DNA of 64,000 nucleotides from Altererythrobacter sp. (GTDB lineage Bacteria > Pseudomonadota > Alphaproteobacteria > Sphingomonadales > Sphingomonadaceae). This document shows, piece after piece, positions 1 to 7,935 of this stretch; the first letter of the stretch is position 1; the number at the start of each line of letters is the position of its first letter. Below the pieces are notes generated by a model. That model had not been told where the DNA came from. It worked only from the letters and a program-made list of their open reading frames with translations, and did not search any database. A program made the translations under genes and the position numbers. The stretch covers positions 496,001-560,000 of the forward strand of contig JAEULJ010000001.1 in assembly GCA_016793865.1 (NCBI GenBank). Reading direction: 5' to 3'.

Positions 1-2546
1 GGCATACGTTCATACGGGGCGGCGGCCGTGACCGCCTGTGCGCCCGTATGGCGCGCGCCGGAATGAAAATCCCACCATCCCCCCGGCACGCCCGGCAAAT
101 AGACCTGCCGCGCCCGCGCCTTGTATTCGCTCACCGGGGCTACCAGCAGTTCGCGGCCGAACAGATATTGATCGTCGATGGCGCGGGCGATCCGGTCCTG
201 CGGGAAATCCATCGCCAGACCGCGCATGATGCTGCCATCGGCAAACCATGTCTCGGCCGCGAGCGTGGCGATATAGGGCATCAGCCGGTAGCGGAGCTCG
301 CTGTGCCAGAGCATCGAGGCGCGCATCGGCGAGCCTTCCGGAGCAATCTCGTAAATCTCCCGCCTGGGCGCCTCGCCATGGCTGCGGAACAGCGGGCTGA
401 AGGCCCCGAACTGGAACCAGCGCAGGTTGAGCTCGCGCCACTCCTCCAGATCGCCGGGCTCCGGCGCGGCGGCGGCGAAGCGGTTCTCGAGCGCGAAGCC
501 GCCTATATCGTGAGTCCAGTTGGGGATGCCCGACATCGACAGGCTGACGCCGGCAGATATCTGCGCGCGCAGATCGTACCATCGGCTGGCGACATCGCCT
601 GACCACAACGCGCTGCCCGTGCGCTGGATGCCGGCGAAGCCCGAGCGGGTGAGGATGAAGGGGCGCACATCGGGCTTCCACTCGCGCCACCCGCGATGGA
701 CCCCCTCCGCGTGAACCAGCGGGAAGCTGTTGAAGAACTGCGCGGCGGGGCCAAGCGCGGTCGGCCCCATCGTCTTCACCCGGTCCTCGATCGAAAGGTT
801 CGAATGGATGTCGGGCTCGGTCGCATCCAGCCACCACGCGTCGGTGCCCAGCGTCGCCAGCTTGTCCTTCACCTGCCGCCAGTAGATCGCCCGTGCCTCG
901 GGCGAATAGGAGTCGTAGTCGGTGTTGAGATAGCCCGGCCCCACCCAATCCCTGTTCCCCATGTCGATATTGCCGGGATAGACATGGCCGGCCTCGGCCA
1001 GTTCCTTGTAATGGGCGGTGGTCGGGTAGAACTTGGGCCAGACCGAGATCATGAAGCGTGCATTGAGGGCGTGGACGCGCTCCACCATGCCCTTGGGATC
1101 GGGGAAACGCACTGCTTCGAAATCATGGCTGCCCCAGGCATCCTGCGGCCAGTAGAACCAGTCCTGGACGATGGCGTCGAGCGGGATGCGGCGCTTGCGG
1201 TATTCCTCCACCACGCCGACGAGCTGGGCCTGCGTCTCATAGCGCTGGCGCGACTGCCAGAAGCCATAGGCCCACTTCGGCAGCAGCACCGCCTTGCCGG
1301 TAAGCTGGCGATAGCCCGCGATCGCGCCATCCATGCCGCGCGTGCCGCCCGGCACGAACCAGTAGTCGACCGCGCGGCCGATCTCGCTGGTCAGCCAGAT
1401 CGACTTGCGGTGCGCCGCAGGCAGCGGCGCGCTGTGCAGGAACGCCATGTAGCCGGCGTTGGGTTCCCATTCGATGCGCAGCTTGACCGGCTTGCCGGCG
1501 GTCATCGCGTGCTCGAAATTGGCGTACCAGGGGTTCCAGTTCTGCCGCCAGCGATCGAGCACCAGCCTGCCGTCCAGCCACAGCCTGAAATAGCTTGAGG
1601 CATAGAGCTGGAACTTGTGCACCCCGGTCGTGGCGGCGGTCAGATCGCCGGTCCATTCGACCCGCTGGGTCTGCACGGCATTGCCGGCGGTGTTCTGGCC
1701 GCTGTCGGAGGCCACTGTCCGCGCCCGGGCCGCCGCCGGCCATTTCGCCTGATCGTCGATATACTGGTAGTCGATCACCGCTTCGCGCCGCGTCACCGCG
1801 AGCTTGTCGCCCAGCCAGTATCGCGCGGTGAAGCCCGGGCCGCCGCCGCTGGTCACACTGAGGCCGCCCGATCCCCCGCCATCCCCCACGAAGCCATAAG
1901 GCGCCGGATTGCCGAAGCGGGTGATCGCCGTGTTGTTCCACAAGATGCCATAGCCGCGCGTGGAGACGAGGAAGGGCACCGCGATGTCCATGTTGTGCTG
2001 CGCCAGTTCCACGTCCTCGCCGTTGAGGTCCATCTGCATGTTCTGGTGCTGGCCGAGGCCATAGAGCCCCTCGTCGCTGCCGCGGTTGAACTGCTGCGAC
2101 ACCGAGACGAAGCGCTGGCCGTCGGCGCTGGCGGGCGCGAAGCGCGGCTCGCCCGCCTGTTCGAGCAGGACTTTCCCCGAATGATCGAGAAAGCGCACCG
2201 CGCCGGTATCGAGCGCGATCTTCGCCGTGGCCGTGGCGGCCCGCAGGACGAGCGCCCCGTCCTCCTCGGCAATGGCAAGCGCCGCAGCCGGCAGCGGGAC
2301 CGGCGCTGCCAGGCTGGGTATCGCGGCCTCGGCAAGCATGGTGCCGGGCGTGGCGATGACATGGAACAGGCCCTCGCCATGCGCTGTCACCGTCACGCGC
2401 GCGGCGGCCCCACTCGCGGGCGTCACCGCCACCCCACCGGGGATCCGCTGCCAGCTCTGCGCTTCGCCGGCAACGGCGGGCGAGGCGCCAGGCGCGCAAA
2501 GGGCGAGCAGGATCGCGCCGGCAATTCGAAGCTGGAGCCCGGCCAT
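1..2546 (-). CDS. GH31 family glycosidase with inserted PA14 domain, probable alpha-xylosidase (3' end beyond window)
   Basis: Glycoside hydrolase family 31 enzyme; 848 codons are visible and the frame is still open at the left edge, so the C-terminus is missing. A signal peptide-like start (MAGLQLRIAGAILLALCAPG) suggests export. The N-terminal beta domain is followed by an inserted PA14-like segment at about residues 240-380 and then the (beta/alpha)8 barrel. The barrel has WWLDATEPD near residue 572, where Asp is the expected nucleophile, and WSGD near residue 648, where Asp is the expected acid/base. A PA14 insertion is known from GH31 alpha-xylosidases acting on xyloglucan fragments, so that activity is inferred; alpha-glucosidase or transglucosidase remain possible. 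The ATG at 2546 is chosen because GGGAGGAG lies 6-7 bases upstream; an overlapping ATG four bases earlier is out of frame. Divergent from the TonB receptor gene. Confidence 0.88.
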   Translation of the reverse strand, partial: MAGLQLRIAGAILLALCAPGASPAVAGEAQSWQRIPGGVAVTPASGAAARVTVTAHGEGLFHVIATPGTMLAEAAIPSLAAPVPLPAAALAIAEEDGALVLRAATATAKIALDTGAVRFLDHSGKVLLEQAGEPRFAPASADGQRFVSVSQQFNRGSDEGLYGLGQHQNMQMDLNGEDVELAQHNMDIAVPFLVSTRGYGILWNNTAITRFGNPAPYGFVGDGGGSGGLSVTSGGGPGFTARYWLGDKLAVTRREAVIDYQYIDDQAKWPAAARARTVASDSGQNTAGNAVQTQRVEWTGDLTAATTGVHKFQLYASSYFRLWLDGRLVLDRWRQNWNPWYANFEHAMTAGKPVKLRIEWEPNAGYMAFLHSAPLPAAHRKSIWLTSEIGRAVDYWFVPGGTRGMDGAIAGYRQLTGKAVLLPKWAYGFWQSRQRYETQAQLVGVVEEYRKRRIPLDAIVQDWFYWPQDAWGSHDFEAVRFPDPKGMVERVHALNARFMISVWPKFYPTTAHYKELAEAGHVYPGNIDMGNRDWVGPGYLNTDYDSYSPEARAIYWRQVKDKLATLGTDAWWLDATEPDIHSNLSIEDRVKTMGPTALGPAAQFFNSFPLVHAEGVHRGWREWKPDVRPFILTRSGFAGIQRTGSALWSGDVASRWYDLRAQISAGVSLSMSGIPNWTHDIGGFALENRFAAAAPEPGDLEEWRELNLRWFQFGAFSPLFRSHGEAPRREIYEIAPEGSPMRASMLWHSELRYRLMPYIATLAAETWFADGSIMRGLAMDFPQDRIARAIDDQYLFGRELLVAPVSEYKARARQVYLPGVPGGWWDFHSGARHTGAQAVTAAAPYERM

Positions 2547-2594
2547 ACATCTCCTCCCGTCGCCGCGCGGCAGCCGCGCTGGTCGACACTCTTA

Positions 2595-2608
2595 TGGTAG
2601 CGTTATCA
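2595..2608. promoter_or_regulatory. LacI-type operator candidate (xyl-box-like) upstream of GH31 gene
   Basis: The 14-mer TGGTAGCGTTATCA is an imperfect palindrome around a central CG, as usual for LacI-family sites. It starts about 49 bases upstream of the GH31 start. It differs at two positions from the Xanthomonas xyl-box as I remember it (TGGTAGCGCTAACA). A weak promoter on the minus strand (TTGCGC, 17 bases, TACCAT) would place the -10 box inside the site, consistent with repression. No LacI-family gene is in the window. Confidence 0.45.
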
Positions 2609-2651
2609 CAACCGGCGCGCAATCTCCTCGCAGCCCGGACGATTCTTGCAT

Positions 2652-2672
2652 TGCAATTGAGAATTAATCGCA
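2652..2672. promoter_or_regulatory. Fur-box-like palindrome upstream of siderophore receptor
   Basis: A 21-bp AT-rich imperfect palindrome (TGC at one end, GCA at the other; 14 of 21 positions symmetric) contains the GAGAAT core. It resembles gammaproteobacterial Fur boxes of the type GCAAATGAGAATGATTTGC. It sits 45 bases upstream of the receptor ATG, overlapping a plausible promoter (TTGCAA at 2651). Its AT content stands out from the surrounding GC-rich DNA. The iron-uptake gene content downstream supports the call. Confidence 0.55.
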
Positions 2673-2716
2673 ATAGATGCCGCGCGGGTTTTGGGATCGT
2701 TCACGGGAGTCTTCAG

Positions 2717-4888
2717 ATGCGTTTCCACCTCGCGGTCGTGCCCGCCCTGCTCGCCGCCAGTTCCGTCCCCGCGCTCGCCACGGCGGAGGCCGTCGATGCC
2801 GCGCAACAGGATGCCACGCGCGATCAGGTCATCATCGTTACCGGCCATCGGAGCGAAGGAACGGACACCTATGGCGTCGAAAGCCAGCGCACGGCCACGC
2901 GCCTGCCGCTGAGCCAGCGCGAGACGCCCCAGTCGGTAAGCGTCGTCACACGCGCCCAGATCGACGATTTCAAGCTCAACGACGTCAATGCCCTGCTTAC
3001 CACCGTGCCCGGCGTGACCGTGCTGGCGGCGGAAACCGACCGCGTTTATTACTCGGCGCGCGGCTTCGACATCCAGACCTTCCAGATCGACGGGGTGGGG
3101 CTTCCCTTCGCCTTCGGCATCCAGACCGGCTCGCTCGACACCGCGATCTACGACCGGATCGAGGTGGTGCGCGGCGCGCCCGGGCTGCTGTCGTCGACCG
3201 GCAACCCTTCGGCGGTCATCAACTTCATCCGCAAGCGCCCCTATCGCGACACCCGGCTGGCGGGCAGCGTGCAATACGGCTCCTTCGACAATCTCCGCCT
3301 CGATGCCGATGTGAGCGTGCCGATCACCTCCGGCGGCGGCATCCGCGCGCGGGCGGTGGGCGCCTATCTCCGTACCGGAAGCCATCTCGACCGCTACAAC
3401 CTCACCCGTTGGACCGGCTACGGCATCGTGGAGGCCGATCTCGGCCCCGATACCGTGCTCAGCGCGGGCTACGGCTTCCAGGACCACCAGAGCCGCAACG
3501 CCATGTGGGGCGCGATCCCGCTCTATTATACCGACGGCACCCGCATCGACTTCCCGCGCAGCGCCAACCCCGCCCCAGACTGGGCGCGCTGGAACGTGAC
3601 CGACCGCCAGATCTTCGGCGATCTGGCCCACAACTTCGGCAATGACTGGACCGCCCGCGTCACCGTGCTGCGCCGCGCGACCAGCGAGGACAACGAGCTG
3701 TTCTATGTCTATGGCAATCCGGTGCGGGGCGCGCCGGGCGGCATCGACCTGCTCGATCCCACCGGCCCGAAGGCGATCTTCAGCTATCCCGGCAAGTTCG
3801 GAGGTGAAACCCGCAACCTGACCATCGAGGCCTATGTCTCGGGCAAAGTCTCCATCGGCGGACGCGATCACGACATCGTGCTGGGTGCCAACCGGGGGGC
3901 GCAAAGCTATCTCCAGTATTCCGCCTATGATTATTCGCAGGTCGGCGTGCCGCTGCCGCTCGACACCCTGTTCGACGGCAATTTCCCGCGCCCCGCCTTC
4001 CCGGCCCTCGACCTGAGCCTCGACCAGCATACGCAGCGGTTGACGGCCTATGGCCTGTTCCGCGCCAATCTGACCGACGAATTCAAGCTGATGCTGGGCG
4101 GCAACTATACCCACGCCAGCAGCGACGGCGTTTCCTACGGCACGCCGCAAAACTTCGATTCAGCCAAGTTCCTGCCCTTCGTCGGCGCGACCTACGACCT
4201 GACGAATAGCATCAGCGCCTATGCCAGCTATGCCACCATCTTCCGCCCGCAGGTGGAGCTGGACGCAGCCAACCGCATCCTGCCACCCGTTGAAGGCGAC
4301 AATCTGGAGGCGGGGCTGAAGGGCGACTGGTTCGGCGGGCGCCTCTATGCCAGCGCGGCGGTATTCCGCGCACGGCAGAACAACACCGCCTTCGGCCAGT
4401 TCGACCCCGCGCTGGGCCGCACCGTCTATACGCCGGTGGATGCCACCTCCACCGGCATCGAGGTGGAGATCGGCGGGACGATCGTGGAAGGGCTCCAGGC
4501 CACCGGCGGGTTCACCGTCACCCGCATCCGCGACGAAAGCGACCGTCCGGAACGGACCTTCGTGCCGCGCAACACCGGGCGCTTGAACCTCACCTACACG
4601 CTGCCGGCCCTGCCGCAGCTCAAGCTGGGCGCATCGGCCCAGTACCAGAGCAGCTTCTACTTCGTGCCGGGGGGCACATCGGTTACCACCGGGCAGCCCA
4701 TTCGCCTCGACCAGGGAGCCTATGCGTTGATCGATCTGCTCGCCCGCTACGAGGTGACGGACAATGTCGCCGTCAGCGTGAATGTCCGCAATGTGACCGA
4801 TGCACGCTATCTTTCGTCGCTGACCTTCGATCAGAGCTACTATGGCACGCCCCGCTCGGTGCTCGGCACGCTCAGCGTGAAATACTGA
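2717..4888 (+). CDS. TonB-dependent siderophore receptor
   Basis: Outer-membrane receptor of 723 residues for a ferric siderophore. It has a signal peptide (MRFHLAVVPALLAASSVPALA), a TonB-box-like stretch DQVIIVTG, a plug domain to about residue 175 with the family motifs PQSVSVVTR, YYSARGF, IEVVRGAPGLL and INFIRKRP, and a 22-strand-type barrel ending in an aromatic-rich terminal strand. Length and motifs match the FhuE/FpvA-like receptors; the ligand cannot be read from sequence. The ATG at 2717 follows CGGGAG by 7 bases; the frame is open further upstream but that part is not signal-like. The stop overlaps the next gene by one base (TGATG), and a Fur-box-like site lies upstream. Confidence 0.92.
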   Translation: MRFHLAVVPALLAASSVPALATAEAVDAAQQDATRDQVIIVTGHRSEGTDTYGVESQRTATRLPLSQRETPQSVSVVTRAQIDDFKLNDVNALLTTVPGVTVLAAETDRVYYSARGFDIQTFQIDGVGLPFAFGIQTGSLDTAIYDRIEVVRGAPGLLSSTGNPSAVINFIRKRPYRDTRLAGSVQYGSFDNLRLDADVSVPITSGGGIRARAVGAYLRTGSHLDRYNLTRWTGYGIVEADLGPDTVLSAGYGFQDHQSRNAMWGAIPLYYTDGTRIDFPRSANPAPDWARWNVTDRQIFGDLAHNFGNDWTARVTVLRRATSEDNELFYVYGNPVRGAPGGIDLLDPTGPKAIFSYPGKFGGETRNLTIEAYVSGKVSIGGRDHDIVLGANRGAQSYLQYSAYDYSQVGVPLPLDTLFDGNFPRPAFPALDLSLDQHTQRLTAYGLFRANLTDEFKLMLGGNYTHASSDGVSYGTPQNFDSAKFLPFVGATYDLTNSISAYASYATIFRPQVELDAANRILPPVEGDNLEAGLKGDWFGGRLYASAAVFRARQNNTAFGQFDPALGRTVYTPVDATSTGIEVEIGGTIVEGLQATGGFTVTRIRDESDRPERTFVPRNTGRLNLTYTLPALPQLKLGASAQYQSSFYFVPGGTSVTTGQPIRLDQGAYALIDLLARYEVTDNVAVSVNVRNVTDARYLSSLTFDQSYYGTPRSVLGTLSVKY

Positions 4889-5436
4889 TGACCGCCGCGG
4901 CGATCCTGGCGATGGCAGGCGCGGTGCTGCTGATCCGCCTCGGCTGGGGCGGGCGGCGGGGCTTGGCGGCGGCGGGCTGGGCGCTTGCCGCGGCCGCGCT
5001 CGGCTGGCTGACCTGGGCGGACGGTGCCTGGGGCCTGGCGACAGGGCTCACGGCCGGATCGATCTTTGCCCTTCTGGCGGTGGCGCAGGCCGGCGTCGTC
5101 TCGCCCGCGCGCACGCCTCGCCGTGCCGCCGCAGTCACCGCGACTGCGGCGCCGATGGGAGCCGTGCCCAGCGATCTCGCTCGCAGGATCGCGGTGTTCC
5201 TGCTGGTGGTGCCGGTGTCCTTCCTGGCCGCGCTGTGGCTGGCCCTGGCCATCAACGCCGCGATGAAGGGCGGCGCGCCGCTGGAGGCGAATTCCGTCGC
5301 CACGCTGCTGTTTGTCCAGCCCACGGCGTGGGCGGCGCTGATGGCCTGGCAGATGGTGCAGCCCCGCCCGGCGCGGATGGTGTTCCAGCCGGCGCTGGTC
5401 GCCGCGGCAGGCTTGCTGATATGGATGATGACATGA
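4888..5436 (+). CDS. small integral membrane protein of iron-uptake operon
   Basis: 182 residues with about four hydrophobic helices (near residues 1-20, 25-70, 105-130 and 140-180) and no recognisable catalytic motif. It lies between a siderophore receptor and a PepSY reductase, overlapping the first by one base and the second by the ATGA pattern, so it is translationally coupled to both. In other proteobacteria short membrane proteins of the DUF3325/DUF3649 kind occupy this place; assignment to one of those families is tentative. A role in siderophore handling at the inner membrane is inferred from context only. Confidence 0.7.
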   Translation: MTAAAILAMAGAVLLIRLGWGGRRGLAAAGWALAAAALGWLTWADGAWGLATGLTAGSIFALLAVAQAGVVSPARTPRRAAAVTATAAPMGAVPSDLARRIAVFLLVVPVSFLAALWLALAINAAMKGGAPLEANSVATLLFVQPTAWAALMAWQMVQPRPARMVFQPALVAAAGLLIWMMT

Positions 5437-6986
5437 CCAAGGTGATCGCCAAGGGCAGGGCCGAAGACGCCGTCGCCACCGAGACGAGCTTCGTCAAACG
5501 CGCGCTTTCGGGCCACGCCTCGATCGGGCTGCTGGCCGGCGCGCTCATCTACCTCATCGCGGTTACCGGAGCGATGATCGTGGTGGCGGAACGCTGGCAA
5601 CGCTGGGAACAGCCGGTGATGGTGGAGACGGGCGAAACGCTCAGCCCGGCCGCCGCGCAGGCCTCGCTCGGCGCGGCACTGGCGCGCGAGGATGGGCTGC
5701 CCAAGACCGAACACCTCTACATCCGGATGCCCACGCCCGATCTTCCACGCGCGGTCATCACCACCGACAACCGCGCCTGGTATCTCGACCGGCAGGGTGG
5801 CATCGCCGGGCGCGAAGCCCACACCTGGACCGAGTTCGTCCTCGCGCTGCATATCAATCTGACCCTGCCGATCGTCTGGGGAATGATCCTGGTCGGCGCC
5901 TTGGGCGTGGCACTGGCGGCCCTGCTGGTGACCGGCGTGCTGGCGCATCCGCGCATCATCCGCGATGCCTTCCGCCTTCGCACCCGCCACGATCCGCAGC
6001 TCGCCCGTGCCGACTGGCACAACCGGCTGGGCGTGTGGACGCTGATACCCATGCTCGCGATCACGCTGACCGGCGCCTACATCGGCCTCAGCTATGCCGG
6101 CGCGGGAGCGCTCGCCCAGGCCTACACCAAGGGCGATATCGAGCCGGTCTATTCGACGATCTTCGGGACCGAGCCCGCGCACGACCCCACCCCCGGCGCG
6201 TTGCCCAATATCGCCCGCGCGCTCGAAACGCTGGCGGCGCGCGAGCCGGACGCCGTGCCCACCTATGTGGTGGTTCACGATCCCGGCACGCGGGGCCAGT
6301 TCGTCCAGATCATCGCGGAGCTTCCCCGCCGGCTGGTATACGGAGAGACATACCGCTTCGACAGCGCGGGCACGCTCACGGGGACGGTGGGAATATCCGA
6401 CGGCGCCATCGGGCGGCAGGCGGCCGCATCGACCTATCGCCTGCATTTCGGGAACTTCGGCGGCCTGCCCGTGGAACTGGCCTATATCGCCTTCGGCCTG
6501 GCGCTGGCGGGCATCACCGCCACCGGCACCACACTGTGGCTGCGCAAGCGCCAGCGCAGGGGGCTGCGCGGCGAGCGTCTCGCCGCCGCGTGGAGCGTCG
6601 TGGTGTGGGGCATTCCGCTGGCGCTGGTGGCCACGGCGTGGCTGCGCGCGATCGGCGGGCCGGACGTGCCGCTGGTGGCAGTGTTCTGGCTGGGGCTGAC
6701 GGCGGCGCTGGCGATTGCCATCATGCGGCCTACGCTGGCCGAGCCGAAGAGGTTGATGCGCGTGCTGGCCGGATCGCTCGCCGTGACGGGTCTGGCGCAT
6801 ATGGCATGGTTCCGCAGCACGGAGCCGGGCGTATTGGCCATCGACGCGGCCCTGCTCGTCAGCGCGGCGCTGCTGGCGCTGGTTGCCCGCGGCCCCGGCC
6901 GCCATGCAGGCGAAGCGCCTCCACGGCAGCAAGGGAAGCGAGCGGATCAGGTGACGGGCACGCAACCGGTCTCCGCGGCCCGCTGA
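5433..6986 (+). CDS. PepSY-associated membrane protein, probable siderophore-iron reductase
   Basis: 517-residue inner-membrane protein of the PepSY_TM family. Several long hydrophobic helices carry conserved histidines in family positions: SGHASIGLLAG near the N-terminus, LALHINLTLPIVWG, WHNRLGVWTLIPM, and LHFGNFGG before the next helix; these could bind haem. PepSY-like periplasmic segments lie between helices 2-3 and 4-5. Relatives such as FoxB and FegB reduce ferric siderophores after uptake, so that role is inferred for this third gene of a receptor operon. The ATG at 5433 overlaps the upstream TGA; an in-frame ATG at 5421 is an alternative start. Confidence 0.82.
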   Translation: MTKVIAKGRAEDAVATETSFVKRALSGHASIGLLAGALIYLIAVTGAMIVVAERWQRWEQPVMVETGETLSPAAAQASLGAALAREDGLPKTEHLYIRMPTPDLPRAVITTDNRAWYLDRQGGIAGREAHTWTEFVLALHINLTLPIVWGMILVGALGVALAALLVTGVLAHPRIIRDAFRLRTRHDPQLARADWHNRLGVWTLIPMLAITLTGAYIGLSYAGAGALAQAYTKGDIEPVYSTIFGTEPAHDPTPGALPNIARALETLAAREPDAVPTYVVVHDPGTRGQFVQIIAELPRRLVYGETYRFDSAGTLTGTVGISDGAIGRQAAASTYRLHFGNFGGLPVELAYIAFGLALAGITATGTTLWLRKRQRRGLRGERLAAAWSVVVWGIPLALVATAWLRAIGGPDVPLVAVFWLGLTAALAIAIMRPTLAEPKRLMRVLAGSLAVTGLAHMAWFRSTEPGVLAIDAALLVSAALLALVARGPGRHAGEAPPRQQGKRADQVTGTQPVSAAR

Positions 6987-7010
6987 GCAAGAGCGCCGGG
7001 GCCACGGCTT

Positions 7011-7502
7011 TCAGCGTATCAGCAGGTTTCGCAGCCAGTTCCCGCCCGAGCGGGTAGCATCGCGCCAGTCGGCTTCTTCGGCGGCGCCGGTCTCGAGTTC
7101 TGGCGGGGTCAGCACCCTGACCCGACCCGAGCGGAACCGGCGCGGCTCCGCCGTCACGAGGGCGAGATGGTGCGTCAGCGCGGTCGCGGCGAGCAGCCCG
7201 TCGCGCCGGTCGGCATATCCAAGCTGGCCGTGGCGCTGCACCACCGCGGCATCGATCGGCAGTATCCGCTCAGCGAAGGCCGGCACGAGCTGGCGATCGA
7301 TCCAGTCGCGCCAGGCGGCGCCGGCCTCCTTCGCGCGGCCCAGGGCGCTTGCCGCGGCTTCCTCGAACTCCAGAAGCGTGGCCGCCGACAGGAACATCTG
7401 CTGGACCGGCACCCGCTGCGCCCAGGTGCCACCCGGATGACCGACGCCGGCACGGCGCGCCTCGCGCAGCATCAGCACGACCCCGCCGTCGAGAAGATAC
7501 AT
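7011..7502 (-). CDS. vapC: PIN-domain ribonuclease toxin (VapC/FitB-like)
   Basis: 163-residue PIN-domain protein, expected to be a Mg-dependent RNase toxin. The acidic positions of the family are present: Asp in MYLLDGGVV, Glu in LLEFEE, Asp in the ILPIDAAVV strand and Asp in RRDGLLAATA, the last followed by the family-typical LALVTAEPRRF. About 20 residues longer at the C-terminus than a usual FitB/VapC toxin. The ATG overlaps the antitoxin stop (TAATG), so the two are translationally coupled. Confidence 0.82.
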   Translation of the reverse strand: MYLLDGGVVLMLREARRAGVGHPGGTWAQRVPVQQMFLSAATLLEFEEAAASALGRAKEAGAAWRDWIDRQLVPAFAERILPIDAAVVQRHGQLGYADRRDGLLAATALTHHLALVTAEPRRFRSGRVRVLTPPELETGAAEEADWRDATRSGGNWLRNLLIR

Positions 7503-7729
7503 TAGTGGCCGCCCCGCGCCGGGAGGGTCAGCGCGGGGCTTCCCGGATCGGCGGCAATGAGGTCGACGATACCCTGCGGTTCGTCCGTCAGGCGGCGATA
7601 GGCGGCCATGGTCAGCAGGACATGAGTCGGGCGCCCGCGGTCCGTGATCACCACTGGCCCGGCCGAAGCGAATCGCTTGGCGGCGCCGACGTCCTGATTG
7701 AATTGACGGGCGGTCACGACCTTCACCAT
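7502..7729 (-). CDS. Phd/YefM-type antitoxin
   Basis: 75-residue antitoxin upstream of the PIN toxin. The N-terminal part (VVTARQFNQDVGAAKRFA followed by PVVITDRGRPTHVLL) matches the Phd/YefM DNA-binding fold; the C-terminal part (DLIAADPGSPALTL) would neutralise the toxin. The ATG at 7729 is chosen because the domain begins there; the frame is open upstream but runs through the operator region. Such antitoxins autorepress, and repeats suited to this lie just upstream. Confidence 0.82.
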   Translation of the reverse strand: MVKVVTARQFNQDVGAAKRFASAGPVVITDRGRPTHVLLTMAAYRRLTDEPQGIVDLIAADPGSPALTLPARGGH

Positions 7730-7758
7730 CGTGCCATACCTCCCTGTCGGAGCGCAAA

Positions 7759-7807
7759 AGGTAGCGCTCACATGTAGGTATGTTACTACATCGTAGCGCC
7801 ATTGCAA
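7759..7807 (-). promoter_or_regulatory. promoter and operator of the toxin-antitoxin operon
   Basis: On the minus strand TTGCAA (7807-7802), 16 bases, TAACAT (7785-7780) forms a plausible promoter. The -10 box lies inside an inverted repeat TGTAG-N8-CTACA (7773-7790), and two direct copies of GTAGCGC (7761 and 7793) flank it. This nested arrangement fits cooperative autorepression by a Phd-type antitoxin. Confidence 0.5.
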
Positions 7808-7935
7808 CATCTCTGGCCGGGCGCGGAAAAATCGACCGCCGCGCACCGCAAAGCCCTTGTCAGGCGCCCATCCATCACCCGATCCAACCGGCCATCCGCG
7901 ATCGAGCGGTAGGGCTAAGGGGGGATACGCAGGCG

